The translations under genes were made by a program, and so were the position numbers. Of a stretch of DNA of 35,020 nucleotides, positions 17,461 through 26,009 are shown piece after piece. The stretch lies in the NCBI GenBank assembly GCA_026389315.1, contig JAPLIC010000022.1, positions 1-35,020 of the forward strand, written 5' to 3'. This stretch comes from Cyanobacteriota bacterium (GTDB lineage: Bacteria > Cyanobacteriota > Cyanobacteriia > PCC-6307 > Cyanobiaceae). The notes under the pieces are model-generated. The model had not been told where the DNA came from. It saw only the letters and a list, made by a program, of their open reading frames with translations, and did not search any database. The stretch's first letter is position 1. The number at the start of each line of letters is the position of its first letter.

Positions 17461-17661
17461 ATGAGTAGCAAACCAAGAACAATGCCCGACGGTCGGATCC
17501 CCGACCGCCTGCCCGACGGCCGGCCGGCTGTGGCCTGGAAAAGCCGTTGGACCGAAGGAGTCCTGCCCCTGTGGCTGGTGGCCACCGCCGGCGGCATGGC
17601 CGTGATTTTTGTGCTGGGCCTGTTTTTCTACGGCTCCTATGTGGCGGTGGGTTCGGCCTGA
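17461..17661 (+). CDS. psbJ: Photosystem II protein J
   Basis: PsbJ is a single-helix PSII subunit near the QB/plastoquinone channel. The 66-residue protein has a longer polar N-terminus ([20 protein letters not shown]) and then the conserved [19 protein letters not shown] helix with the ending [10 protein letters not shown] purine-rich site (gacggaga) precedes the ATG. It is the last gene of psbEFLJ. Confidence 0.96.
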   Translation: MSSKPRTMPDGRIPDRLPDGRPAVAWKSRWTEGVLPLWLVATAGGMAVIFVLGLFFYGSYVAVGSA

Positions 17662-17692
17662 TCTGGGCTGATCACCTTCAAGAGTTTCAGGG

Positions 17693-17714
17693 CGGGCCGC
17701 AAGGCCCGTTTTTT
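17693..17714 (+). terminator. Rho-independent terminator of psbEFLJ
   Basis: A perfect six-pair GC stem (cgggcc / ggcccg) with a gcaa tetraloop is followed directly by six T residues. It lies 32 bases after the psbJ stop and ends the photosystem operon before the convergent protease gene. Confidence 0.9.
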
Positions 17715-17792
17715 GTGGGGTTCGAGAAATCCTGGTCCCTTTTTTGGGCCCCGCCTTGGCTCAGCGCCTCAGAGAGGGAACTTTCCTGCCGA

Positions 17793-18173
17793 TCACTTGA
17801 CCAGGGCATGGGGGATGTTGGGGCTGCGGGGATCGGCCTCGAGCCGCTGACGCGCTGGGTGCACGATCAAATCCATGTCCTCCATGGGCACGGCACCAAG
17901 GAGCACCGCATCACCCAGCACCAAGGCGCCCACAAAACAGGACCGGCCTTGATAGGCCACCCTCACGGGACCGACGTAGGGCACCCGCATCACACGGCCA
18001 TCCGCCACGGTGACCTCCCGGACCGATTCCTGCTCGAGTTGAAGTTGCAACACCAGATGCTCTGGAATGCAAAGCATCAGGCCACCCGTGTCAGCAAGGG
18101 CAGAGACCTCCACAGGCCGCAGTTCTGGCTGACGGGGATTGCTCAACTCAATGGTGGCTTGCACGTAACCCAT
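17793..18173 (-). CDS. Retropepsin-like aspartic protease family protein (clan AA)
   Basis: The 126-residue protein fits the small single-domain retropepsin-like family common in cyanobacteria. The active-site motif ALADTGG has Asp28-Thr-Gly, and the second half has VGALVLGDAVLLGAVPMEDMDLIVHP, typical of these proteins. They would act as dimers; substrates are unknown. No signal peptide or membrane segment is seen. It is convergent with psbEFLJ and 86 bases downstream of hisS on the same strand. Confidence 0.8.
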   Translation of the reverse strand: MGYVQATIELSNPRQPELRPVEVSALADTGGLMLCIPEHLVLQLQLEQESVREVTVADGRVMRVPYVGPVRVAYQGRSCFVGALVLGDAVLLGAVPMEDMDLIVHPARQRLEADPRSPNIPHALVK

Positions 18174-18259
18174 GGCTTGAGGCTAAGGGTGGCAAGGTCA
18201 GATGATGGGTTTGCTGCTGCCAAAGCTGCCGAGATGGGGAGGTGGGGAGTGCATTTGCT

Positions 18260-19549
18260 TCATTGCAGCGCTGCTGCCAGGCTGCTTTGGGCCAACAAAT
18301 CGCCGATGGGCAGGCGTCGATCCTGGCGCTCGCTGTCCCGCAGGTGTTTAAGCACCACCACGCCTTCCGCCGCCTCCTGCTCCCCCACGACCGCCGCCCA
18401 GGGGGCACCGCTTTTATCGGCCCGCTTGAACTGCTTACCGAAGGCGGCGCCGCTGGCATCGCGCTCTACCACCAGGCCGGCCTGGCGGCCCTGGCGGCAG
18501 AGGGCCAGGGCCAGCCGTTCGGCGGCGGCGCCGCGGCTGATCACATAAAGATCGGGCGCCGGCGCTGCGGCAATGGCCCCCTGGGCCTGGCTGAGCAGCA
18601 ACACCAGCCGCTCGAGGCCGATCGCCCAGCCCACCGCCGCCGTGGCCGGCCCGCCCAGCTGCTCGACCAGGCCGTCGTAACGGCCGCCGCCGCAGACCGT
18701 GGCCTGGGCACCGAGCTGGCTGCTGGTGATCTCAAAGGCGGTGTGGCCGTAGTAATCGAGGCCCCGCACCAGGCGGGGGTTGAGCACAAAGGGAATCTGC
18801 AGGGCTTCGAGGGCCTGGCGCACCTGGCTGAAGCGCTCGTGGCTGTCGCCGCAAAGGGCAGCGGCCAGGGTGGGGGCACCGGCCAGCAGGGCCTGGGTGT
18901 CGGGGTTTTTGGAATCAAGCACCCGCAAGGGGTTGGTGCTGATGCGCTGCTGGGAATCGGCATCGAGCTGGTCATGGTGGGCCTCCAACCAGGCCACCAG
19001 TTCGGCCCGATAGCGCAGCCGATCTTCTGGGGTGCCGAGGGAGTTGATCTCCAGCTGCAGGCCGCCCACGCCCAGGTCGGCCAATAGGTCCCAGGCGACG
19101 GCGATCGCCTCGGCATCACTGGTGGCATCAGCCACGCCCAGCAATTCGACGCCAATCTGGTGGAACTGGCGCTGGCGTCCCGCCTGGGGCCGCTCGTAGC
19201 GAAACATCGGCCCGCCATACCAGAGCCGCTGGGGCCCCTGGGCCAGCAGACCGTGCTGAATGGCGGCCCGCACCACCGAAGCGGTGCCCTCCGGCCGCAG
19301 GGTGCAGCTGCGATCACCGCGATCGATGAAGGTGTACATCTCCTTGCCCACCACATCGGTGGCCTCGCCGATGCCGCGGGCGAACAGCTCGGTGGCCTCC
19401 AACAGGGGCGTGCGGATCTCGCGGATGGCGGCGCGGCGAAAGTGTTCGCGGGCCGTGGACTCAAGCTGCTGCCAGAGGGGGGTGTGCTCCGGCAGGAGGT
19501 CGACCATGCCGCGCAGGCTCTGGAGCGATGCCAAGGAATCGAGTCGCAA
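18260..19549 (-). CDS. hisS: Histidyl-tRNA synthetase
   Basis: HisS charges tRNA-His. The 429-residue class II enzyme has motif 1 around EIRTPLLE, motif 2 in [20 protein letters not shown], the histidine-binding segments [15 protein letters not shown] and GGGRYDGL, and motif 3 [14 protein letters not shown], followed by the anticodon-binding domain. The start is a TTG at 19547-19549 with a good Shine-Dalgarno sequence (aggaagcg) just before it. The family similarity ([13 protein letters not shown]) begins before the first ATG at 19507, so an ATG start there would cut conserved sequence; a second TTG at 19534 is also possible. Confidence 0.95.
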   Translation of the reverse strand: MRLDSLASLQSLRGMVDLLPEHTPLWQQLESTAREHFRRAAIREIRTPLLEATELFARGIGEATDVVGKEMYTFIDRGDRSCTLRPEGTASVVRAAIQHGLLAQGPQRLWYGGPMFRYERPQAGRQRQFHQIGVELLGVADATSDAEAIAVAWDLLADLGVGGLQLEINSLGTPEDRLRYRAELVAWLEAHHDQLDADSQQRISTNPLRVLDSKNPDTQALLAGAPTLAAALCGDSHERFSQVRQALEALQIPFVLNPRLVRGLDYYGHTAFEITSSQLGAQATVCGGGRYDGLVEQLGGPATAAVGWAIGLERLVLLLSQAQGAIAAAPAPDLYVISRGAAAERLALALCRQGRQAGLVVERDASGAAFGKQFKRADKSGAPWAAVVGEQEAAEGVVVLKHLRDSERQDRRLPIGDLLAQSSLAAALQ

Positions 19550-20235
19550 CGCTTCCTAGTTTGCCTGGGGACCGGGGCAGGGCTTGGGTGGCGAGCTGGG
19601 CTGGGGGCTGACAAAAATTCCCGCACCATCGCCGCATCGGCCGAAGTTGTTGGGAAGCTTGCGGGAGGAACTGAGTCTGCGGCGCTATGCACCCCGACCG
19701 GGAAACCTAGGAAAGCTGGTTTCTGGGAGGGATGGGACAAAGCATGGCTACCAGATTCGCCGATAAGAAAATACGCTTATGTAGCCCAGGAATGGGTATG
19801 GCGATGGGTAGTGCAGCGAACATCCAAGGCAACCAAAGCAACAAGAAGCATTTCCCTGGCCATGCACGTCACAAGGCTTGGCCTACCTCTAGGTCCTAAA
19901 AATCACCCAAGCTCGGCCTCCCCCGGAACTTGCTGGGCAATGACAACTAGGTGTGGATAAATGGTGATAAACTGAAACTGCACATCATTCACCGAACCTG
20001 ACCGCCACCCTAGGATCCTTGTCTTAGCCATGGCTTTCAAGTCTTCGAAGGGCTCAAGTACCTGCAGGATATGCTGCAGAGATCGGATTTTGCGGGGTAG
20101 GCGGGGCCTCACATTCCTTGTTAGACAGCACCCAAAGAACTACCCCGGAACATTTTCATTTTATTGCAGTATGTCGACAACTGGGCCCTGTTTGGCTACA
20201 CAATATTTTTACACTGAACCGCCCCAGTTGATACC
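19550..20235. other. AT-richer intergenic stretch without a supported gene
   Basis: No open frame here has a recognisable product, codon use like the neighbours, or a convincing start. The first part shadows the hisS leader; from about 19740 the composition becomes clearly AT-richer than the surrounding genes. Short open frames at 19903-20112 (minus) and 20030-20239 (plus) could be remnants, but nothing in them is identifiable. The change in composition and the TIR remnant just after it suggest a decayed accessory region. Confidence 0.55.
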
Positions 20236-20388
20236 ATGAGAGGAAAGCGCCCTAATGCATGTATTTTTTTATCTTACGCCTCTGAGCAGAGAGGCATTGC
20301 CGAGTCAATAAGCCTTGCGCTGCTCAACTTGGGATCCAGACTGTATAGAGTAGGCAAGTCTCTGCGTATTGAGGTAGGATTGGCCTAG
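20236..20388 (+). pseudogene. N-terminal remnant of a TIR-domain protein
   Basis: A 50-codon frame from ATG 20236 reads, after nine residues, CIFLSYASEQRGIAESISLAL and then LNLGSRLY. This is the typical first strand and helix of a TIR domain (FLSYASE followed by an alpha helix and a short G-x segment). A stop follows after LRIEVGLA, before the loop that would carry the catalytic glutamate, so the domain is incomplete. It is AT-rich. It could be a dead fragment of a TIR NADase-type defence or signalling gene. The identification rests on a short but characteristic motif. Confidence 0.5.
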
Positions 20389-20506
20389 ATGCAACCGACA
20401 TGAATCCAAACGTTACGAGGTTCAAAGATGCCCAAGGAAGCAAAGCTCACCAGGTGCATTCAGCTGTAGACTGATTGCAATATTGAATAGCACACAATTT
20501 TGCATC

Positions 20507-21937
20507 ATGAATACGCATGCTGATAAAACATCGAAAACCACAAGCAAAGCCAACGCCAACGGCTTGCCAAAGCTGCAACGCGATGCCCGATTCACTTTTC
20601 AGCTTTCGGACAGCAGGTCAGAAGCTGCTGCGCCAACGAAGCCGCAAGAACTCGCCAATAACAGCCCCCAGGTTTCCCGGCTGAGGTCTTTACAACAATT
20701 AGCAAAAAACAGGCCCCAATCGAGACAAGCGGCCCAATTGCAGGTCCTGGCAAACGCAAAAGTTTCGTCGTCAATTCAACAACGGATAGGGAACGGAATT
20801 GCGCAACAGGCTCAGGCACCTGAGCAAGAAGAACTCGTGCAGAGAAAATTCGAATTCATGCAACGACAACCAAACGAATCAGAACGCAAGCCCCGCGAGA
20901 ACAACACCGGCCTGCCCGAGAACATCAAGGCCGGCATCGAATCGCTGTCCGGCCAATCGCTGGACCACGTGCGGGTGCACTACAACTCCGCCAAGCCCGC
21001 GCAGCTCAACGCTCTGGCCTACGCGCAGGGCAGCGACATCCACCTCGCGCCGGGCCAGGAACAGCACCTGCCGCACGAGGCGTGGCATATCGTCCAACAG
21101 GCGCAGGGCCGGGTGCGGCCGACCATGCAGATCAACGATGGCGTCCCGGTCAATGATGACGCGGGGCTTGAGCGCGAGGCTGATCTGATGGGGGGAAAGG
21201 CGGCGATTGCGGTCAATGAGTCCTACCCGTCAGGGACCGCCACCGCCTTCGCCGCCACCCCGACCCCGCCGGTACAGCGCCTAACCGCCGACGGCACGGA
21301 CTACACGCCCCAGGAGATCGGTGCCGCCGCCACCCAGGCGCGCAAGACGGTAACCAAGAAGAAGGCCAAGGACACCGACTTCGCCAAGGCCATGGCCGAC
21401 CACCTCCTCGGCATAGGTCAGGCCACCAACTACAGCAACCGGACGCAACTCGAGAAGGCCTGCAAGGAGTGGTGGAACAAACCGTCGAGCTACGAGGTCG
21501 CCGCGGAACCCGAGGCCCGCAAGGTGCTCGAAGAACCTGAGATCGAATACGGTGCCGAGCATGGCGACCTGCACTTCATCGACACGCCGAGCGAGAAGAA
21601 GGCGGCCTGGACCATCGAGAAGGACACCGCGCTCGCACTGATGGAGGCCGCCATCCGCGAACACCTCAAAGCACTAGGCGAGCACTCGGCCACCGGCGAG
21701 TCGAGGGAAGGATGGAGCCCCTTCTACATCACGGTCGACCACGGGGCCGAGACCGGCGTCTACTGGGTCCCAAAAAGCGACCGGAACAAAAACAAGTACC
21801 CGACCACGACCTGTTTCTCAATCCAGTTGCAGGTTCACTACGCCACCAAGGTGATCAGCTACCACGGCTACCCCGACGAACGTATTGAGGGGCGCAGGAC
21901 CGGCTGCTCCAAGTCCAAGGGCGGGGCCCTGCTCTGA
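20507..21937 (+). CDS. eCIS core domain (DUF4157) protein, putative toxin/effector
   Basis: The 476-residue protein carries a complete DUF4157 domain at about residues 135-232: GLPENIKAGIESLSGQSLDH, VRVHYNSAKPAQLNALAYAQ, DIHLAPGQE, then LPHEAWHIVQQ with the zincin-like HExxH motif (His190-Glu-Ala-Trp-His194), and LEREADLMG. This domain marks cargo or loading factors of extracellular contractile injection systems, often at the front of polymorphic toxins. The N-terminal 130 residues hold the usual low-complexity linker with repeats like ELANNSPQVSRLRSLQQLA. The C-terminal 210 residues are an unrecognised domain, presumably the active part. No eCIS structural genes and no evident immunity gene are nearby. 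ATG 20507 is preferred over an upstream TTG. The first third is AT-richer than the rest, so the gene looks mosaic. Confidence 0.8.
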   Translation: MNTHADKTSKTTSKANANGLPKLQRDARFTFQLSDSRSEAAAPTKPQELANNSPQVSRLRSLQQLAKNRPQSRQAAQLQVLANAKVSSSIQQRIGNGIAQQAQAPEQEELVQRKFEFMQRQPNESERKPRENNTGLPENIKAGIESLSGQSLDHVRVHYNSAKPAQLNALAYAQGSDIHLAPGQEQHLPHEAWHIVQQAQGRVRPTMQINDGVPVNDDAGLEREADLMGGKAAIAVNESYPSGTATAFAATPTPPVQRLTADGTDYTPQEIGAAATQARKTVTKKKAKDTDFAKAMADHLLGIGQATNYSNRTQLEKACKEWWNKPSSYEVAAEPEARKVLEEPEIEYGAEHGDLHFIDTPSEKKAAWTIEKDTALALMEAAIREHLKALGEHSATGESREGWSPFYITVDHGAETGVYWVPKSDRNKNKYPTTTCFSIQLQVHYATKVISYHGYPDERIEGRRTGCSKSKGGALL

Positions 21938-22059
21938 GGCGAGGGTGGCGCCGCGGACAAGCCCAGAACCCCCAGGAGACGCATCCCAAGGGCTCGTATC
22001 AGTATGTCCATCACATGGAGGACGGCGTGACCTGCACGCAAGTCTCCAAAAGCCCCAGC

Positions 22060-22289
22060 TCACTCCCCCAGCAAATGCAAGCTCAGCTGTCGATGCTGGC
22101 CTTGGGCCCGGTGCTCCCAGAGATAGACGGCCTGCCAGGTGCCGAGCAGCAACCGCCCGCCGCGGAACGGCAGGGCGAGGGTGGTGCAGGTGAGGGCCGT
22201 GCGTATTTGGGCGGGCATGTCATCGGGGCCGCAGGTCGGCGTTCTCGTTACGGGTGTGGAGGCTGAGCTGGTGCAGGCTCTGGCGCAGC
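22060..22289 (-). pseudogene. Truncated duplicate of yjbQ
   Basis: This stretch matches the intact yjbQ at 23070-23549. Bases 22051-22230 align to 23061-23240 with about 11 differences in 180. Then 22231-22249 matches 23348-23366 with one difference, and 22250-22289 matches 23481-23520 exactly. Two internal blocks, of about 107 and 114 bases, are therefore missing, and the start codon region is not preserved. The copy retains the C-terminal stop at 22060-22062. It lies directly upstream of the toxin-antitoxin pair. Confidence 0.8.
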
Positions 22290-22344
22290 ATCGACGCGCG
22301 GGAAAAGCTCACCCTTTTGCCTGGTTGCACCCACCAGCCAGTTA

Positions 22345-22370
22345 GTCTGACCAGACCGATCAGACCAGAT
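22345..22370 (+). promoter_or_regulatory. Probable operator of the toxin-antitoxin operon
   Basis: A perfect inverted repeat gtctg-ac-cagac (22345-22356) is followed by a second cagacc-containing half site, ending just before the antitoxin ATG. Phd/YefM antitoxins typically bind such palindromes and repress their own operon, so autoregulation is likely. The assignment is by position and symmetry only. Confidence 0.5.
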
Positions 22371-22643
22371 ATGTCGTCTACCCAGGGGAGGCCCACGTCC
22401 GGCCCGCCAGGGCTCCCACCGCGTTACATCAACGTCGAGGAGGCGAAGACGCATCTCTCAGCCCTGCTGGCCCGGGTGGCGGCAGGAGAACGCATCGTGC
22501 TGGCTCGGAATGGCAAGCCCTGTGCCCAGCTAGTGCCGCTCGATCCCAGCCCACGCCGCCAGCTGGGTTTCCTGCCGGGCCGCATCGATGAAGCGTTTTT
22601 CGAGCCCCTGCCCGGCGACGAGCTGGAGCGCTGGGGGGCGTGA
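22371..22643 (+). CDS. Type II antitoxin, Phd/YefM family
   Basis: The 90-residue protein has the Phd/YefM DNA-binding N-terminal core: YINVEEAKTHLSALLARVAAGERIVLARNGKPCAQLVPL. Its C-terminal part (FLPGRIDEAFFEPLPGDELE) is the usual disordered toxin-binding tail seen in antitoxins paired with PIN toxins. ATG 22371 directly follows the putative operator. The stop overlaps the toxin start by four bases (GTGA), so translation is coupled. Confidence 0.88.
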   Translation: MSSTQGRPTSGPPGLPPRYINVEEAKTHLSALLARVAAGERIVLARNGKPCAQLVPLDPSPRRQLGFLPGRIDEAFFEPLPGDELERWGA

Positions 22644-23029
22644 AGCTGCTGCTCGACACCCACGTGTTGCTCTGGGCCCTGCTGGAACCCCAGAAGCTCT
22701 CGCCACAGCTGCGCACCGCCCTGGAAGACAGCGACAACACCCTCGTCGTGAGCGCCGCCACCGCCTGGGAGATCGCCACCAAATGGAGGCTGGGCAAACT
22801 GCGGCATGCACAGGCGGTTGTTGAGCACTACTCCATAGCCCTGAATCGTCTGGCGGCGGTCGAACTGCCGATCAGTGGCGCGGTAGCGCGGCAGGCTGGT
22901 TTGTGGGAGGTGCCGCACCGGGATCCCTTTGATCGCCTGCTGGCGGCTCAAGCAAAAGCAGACAACCTTGTGCTGGCCAGCACGGACTCGGCGTTCGCCC
23001 AGTTCGAGGGGGTTGAGGTATTTGGATGA
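22640..23029 (+). CDS. Type II toxin, PIN-domain ribonuclease (VapC-like)
   Basis: The 129-residue PIN protein would cleave RNA and stop growth when freed from the antitoxin. The acidic active-site residues are present: Asp6 in LLLDTHVLLWAL, Glu44 in ATAWEIATKWRLGKL, Asp95 and Asp98 in HRDPFDRLLAAQA, and Asp116 in LASTDSAF. It begins with GTG at 22640 overlapping the antitoxin stop. The length and motifs are those of a complete toxin. The pair lies between a broken and an intact yjbQ copy. Confidence 0.9.
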   Translation: MKLLLDTHVLLWALLEPQKLSPQLRTALEDSDNTLVVSAATAWEIATKWRLGKLRHAQAVVEHYSIALNRLAAVELPISGAVARQAGLWEVPHRDPFDRLLAAQAKADNLVLASTDSAFAQFEGVEVFG

Positions 23030-23069
23030 GTCGCTGCTGTGGAGGCTGCTGTTGCTTTGCAGCCCCAGC

Positions 23070-23549
23070 TCACTCCCCCAGCAAATGCAAACTCAGCTGG
23101 CGATGCTGGCCCCGGACCCGGTGCTCCCAGAGATAGACGGCCTGCCAGGTGCCGAGCAGCAACCGCCCATCTCGGAACGGCAGGGCGAGGGTGGTGCAGG
23201 TTAGGGCCGTGCGGATGTGGGCGGGCATGTCATCGGGGCCCTCGTCGTCGTGGCGATAGGGGCGCAGCTCGCCCCGGCCGCTGATCGGTCGCACCCCCTC
23301 CTGGGGCACCAGGGCTTGGAGGTAGGCGGCCAGATCGACCAGCACCCGCGGGTCGGCGTTCTCGTTGATGGTGAGCGAACAGGAGGTGTGCAGACATGCC
23401 AGGTTGGCTAGGCCAGTGGCCAGCCCGCTGGCCCCGATCTCCCGGTCAAGAGCGGCGCTGATGTCGGTGAAGCCTTCGCCACGGGTGTGGAGGCTGAGCT
23501 GGTGCAGGCTCTGGCGCAGCATCAACGCTTCGGCGGGGTTGTTCTCCAT
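23070..23549 (-). CDS. yjbQ: YjbQ family protein (UPF0047, secondary thiamine-phosphate synthase-like)
   Basis: The 159-residue protein belongs to the YjbQ/UPF0047 family, a small trimeric protein with weak thiamine-phosphate synthase activity whose true role is unclear. Characteristic segments are SLHTRGEGFTDI, CLHTSCSLTINENADPRV, HDDEGPDDMPAHIR and GTWQAVYLWEHR. ATG 23549 gives nine extra residues; ATG 23522 (MLRQSLHQLSL) matches the usual N-terminus and is equally possible. It is divergent from the molybdopterin oxidoreductase gene. Confidence 0.87.
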   Translation of the reverse strand: MENNPAEALMLRQSLHQLSLHTRGEGFTDISAALDREIGASGLATGLANLACLHTSCSLTINENADPRVLVDLAAYLQALVPQEGVRPISGRGELRPYRHDDEGPDDMPAHIRTALTCTTLALPFRDGRLLLGTWQAVYLWEHRVRGQHRQLSLHLLGE

Positions 23550-23614
23550 AGCATTAGCGCGCAGCGCGACCTATGCACCGCGAGCTGGTTAGGTTGCCAG
23601 CCTTGCGGGTCGCA

Positions 23615-25984
23615 ATGATGGCCAAGAACGCCGCCGATAGCCCCATTCCTGGCGACTCCGCCGCCGAACCCGGCACGCCCACGGTGGGGGGCGGTTGGCC
23701 GGTGATTGATGGCTGGGCCAAGGCCAGCCTGTCGCTGCAGGGGCCGCTGCTGTGGAGGACGCTGCTGCACAAAAGCGCCTGCCTCTCGTGCGCCTGGGGC
23801 ACGGGCGGCCAGAACGGTGGCTTCAATGATGAGCTGGGGGAGCCCCTGCAGCGCTGCCTCAAAAGTGTGGAAGCGATCTCGGCCGAACTGCAGGCCGCCG
23901 TGCCCAAGGGATTGTTCGGCCAGCGCAGCATCGCCGAGCTGCAGCAGCTCAGCTCCCTGGAGGCCGACCGGCTGGGGCGATTGAGCCAGCCGCTGATCCT
24001 GCGGCAGGGCCGCAGCCACTACGAGCCGATCGGCTGGGACGACGTCTTTGAGCTCACCGAGCAGGCCTTCAAAGTGCCGCCGCAGCGGCTGGCCTCCTAC
24101 AGCTCCGGCCGCTCTTCCAACGAGGCCGCCTACCTGCTGCAGCTGCTGCTGCGGGCATTGGGCTCCAACAACCTGGCCGATTGCTCCGACCTCTGCCATG
24201 CCCCCTCCACCGTCGGACTGGGCGAGGTGTTTGGTTCCGGCACCTCGATGGTGAGCCTGGAAAGCCTCAAGCAGGCCGACTGCGTCGTGCTGGTGGGCTC
24301 CAACGCCCCCGCCAACCACCCGCGCTTGATGAACGAGCTGATCAAGCTGCGCCAGCGGGGCGGCACGGTGATCGTGATCAACCCGGTGCTGGAGGTGGGC
24401 CTGCTCAAGTTCGGCTCACCCGCCTTCCCGATCCGCTCGCTGCTGAAGGGTTCAGCAATCGCCTCGATCTTTCTGCAGCCGATCCCCGGCAGCGACGTCG
24501 CCGTGTTCGTGGGGATCCAGAAGGCGCTGCTGGAAGCCGACCAGATCCGCCGGGAGTTTCTGGCGGCCCATGCTGAAGGCTGGGAGGCGGTGCTGGAGCA
24601 GGCCCGTGCCACCCCCTGGGAGGCGATCACGGCCTGCTGCGGCCTCAGCCGCGAAGAGCTATTCCACGCCGCCGCCGCCATTGCCAGGGCCCGGGGCGTG
24701 GTGTTCGCCTGGGCGATGGGCATCACCCACCAGGCCAACGGCACCAGCAATGTGCACGCCATCGCCAACACCGCCCTGCTGAGCGGCAATGTGGGCAAGC
24801 CCGGGGCTGGCACGATGCCGATTCGCGGCCACTCCAACGTGCAGGGCTTTGGCTCGATGGGGGTCACCGTGAAGCTGAGGGCCGAGCTGCAAAAGGCATT
24901 GGAGGAGTTGCTGGGCCGGCCGCTCAGCCCCGTGCCCGGCTACGACACCCGCGCCTTGATTGCGGCGGCAGACGCCGGGGCGGTGGATACTTTGTTGTGC
25001 CTGGGCGGCAACCTCTGGGGCGCCAACCCGAATTCGGCTGAGGCGAAACGGGCCCTATCGCGCATCGACACGATCGTCTACCTGGCCACCAAGCCCAACC
25101 AGGGCCACTTCCACGGGTTGGCGGCAAGCAACACTTTGATACTGCCGGTGTTCAACCGCTTCGAGACACCCCACCGCAGCACCACCGAATCGGGCAACAA
25201 CTTTGTGCGGCTCAACGAACCCGGCAGCACCCATCTCAAAGGCGCCGACCTGATCAGCGAGGTGGCCTTCCTGGCCGAGCTGGCGATGCGATTAATGGGC
25301 ACAGACCCGATCGACTGGGGCCGCCTGCAGGACGCCAGCTACGTGCGCGAGCTGATCGGCCGCACCGTGCCGGGCTACGGCCCGATCGCCCAAATCGATG
25401 CCAGCCGCAAGGAGTTCAGTGTTGAAGGCAGGCTGTTCAACGAACCGACGTTTGCCACCCCCAGCGGCCGGGCGCGGATGGAAATCACCCCCCTGCCAGC
25501 GCTGCAGCTGCCGCATCCGCAGCACTTCGGCGGCCTGGCGCCGGATGAAGCAGGACTGGTGCTGGCCCTGATCACGGCCCGCAGCTACAGCCAGCACAAC
25601 ACCGTTGTCTACAAAGAGGGAGACATGTACCGCGGCATGCCGCATCGCAACACGATTTTGATGAACCGGGCCGATATCGCCCGCGCTGGCTTCAGGGCCC
25701 ACCAGCGGGTGACGGTGCAGGGGGAAGCCGGCGAACTGCAGAACGTGGAGATCATCCCCGGCGAGATCCGCAGCGGAGCAGCGCTGATGTTCTACCCGGA
25801 GGTCAACGCCATCATCCGTGCGGTGATCGATTCCCGCAGCGGCACCCCCGCCTTCAAACGGGTGCCGGTGCTGGTGCGATCGGGAAGGGGACAGCATGAC
25901 CTTGCCTTCCCGGCTGGAGGTGCAGTGCTTGCCTCAGAAGGGGACCGGGCCGGCAACACGGCCAGCGCCGATCGGGCAGAATGA
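23615..25984 (+). CDS. FdhF/YdeP family molybdopterin oxidoreductase
   Basis: The protein of about 789 residues is a member of the formate-dehydrogenase-like molybdopterin enzymes of the YdeP group. Counting from a possible ATG at 23573, a CLSCAWG motif gives Cys70 and Cys73, and Cys208 in SDLCHAPSTVGL occupies the place of the Mo-ligand selenocysteine of E. coli FdhH (UHGPSVAGL). A cofactor-binding C-terminal domain follows (ITARSYSQHNTVVYKEGDMY). The reaction is unknown; YdeP is linked to acid resistance in E. coli. ATG 23615 is preferred because the longer start leaves only 23 bases to the divergent yjbQ gene. No FeS partner or FdhD accessory gene is visible. The stop codon forms part of a Zur-like box. 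Confidence 0.85.
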   Translation: MMAKNAADSPIPGDSAAEPGTPTVGGGWPVIDGWAKASLSLQGPLLWRTLLHKSACLSCAWGTGGQNGGFNDELGEPLQRCLKSVEAISAELQAAVPKGLFGQRSIAELQQLSSLEADRLGRLSQPLILRQGRSHYEPIGWDDVFELTEQAFKVPPQRLASYSSGRSSNEAAYLLQLLLRALGSNNLADCSDLCHAPSTVGLGEVFGSGTSMVSLESLKQADCVVLVGSNAPANHPRLMNELIKLRQRGGTVIVINPVLEVGLLKFGSPAFPIRSLLKGSAIASIFLQPIPGSDVAVFVGIQKALLEADQIRREFLAAHAEGWEAVLEQARATPWEAITACCGLSREELFHAAAAIARARGVVFAWAMGITHQANGTSNVHAIANTALLSGNVGKPGAGTMPIRGHSNVQGFGSMGVTVKLRAELQKALEELLGRPLSPVPGYDTRALIAAADAGAVDTLLCLGGNLWGANPNSAEAKRALSRIDTIVYLATKPNQGHFHGLAASNTLILPVFNRFETPHRSTTESGNNFVRLNEPGSTHLKGADLISEVAFLAELAMRLMGTDPIDWGRLQDASYVRELIGRTVPGYGPIAQIDASRKEFSVEGRLFNEPTFATPSGRARMEITPLPALQLPHPQHFGGLAPDEAGLVLALITARSYSQHNTVVYKEGDMYRGMPHRNTILMNRADIARAGFRAHQRVTVQGEAGELQNVEIIPGEIRSGAALMFYPEVNAIIRAVIDSRSGTPAFKRVPVLVRSGRGQHDLAFPAGGAVLASEGDRAGNTASADRAE

Positions 25985-25996
25985 GAACCGCTCTCG
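25982..25996 (+). promoter_or_regulatory. Candidate Zur/Fur-type box before the permease operon
   Basis: TGAGAACCGCTCTCG matches the other two boxes in this window at 12 of 15 positions and keeps the GAGA...TCTC inverted halves. It starts exactly at the TGA stop of the upstream gene and ends 13 bases before the permease ATG. Regulation by a Fur-family repressor is inferred from the similarity to the znuA box. Confidence 0.5.
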
Positions 25997-26009
25997 CCAG
26001 TGGTGGGCC

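Noticed and set aside
19903..20239. Two short open frames in the AT-richer stretch
   Set aside because: They start with GTG or with an unsupported ATG, have no recognisable motif, and overlap each other on opposite strands.
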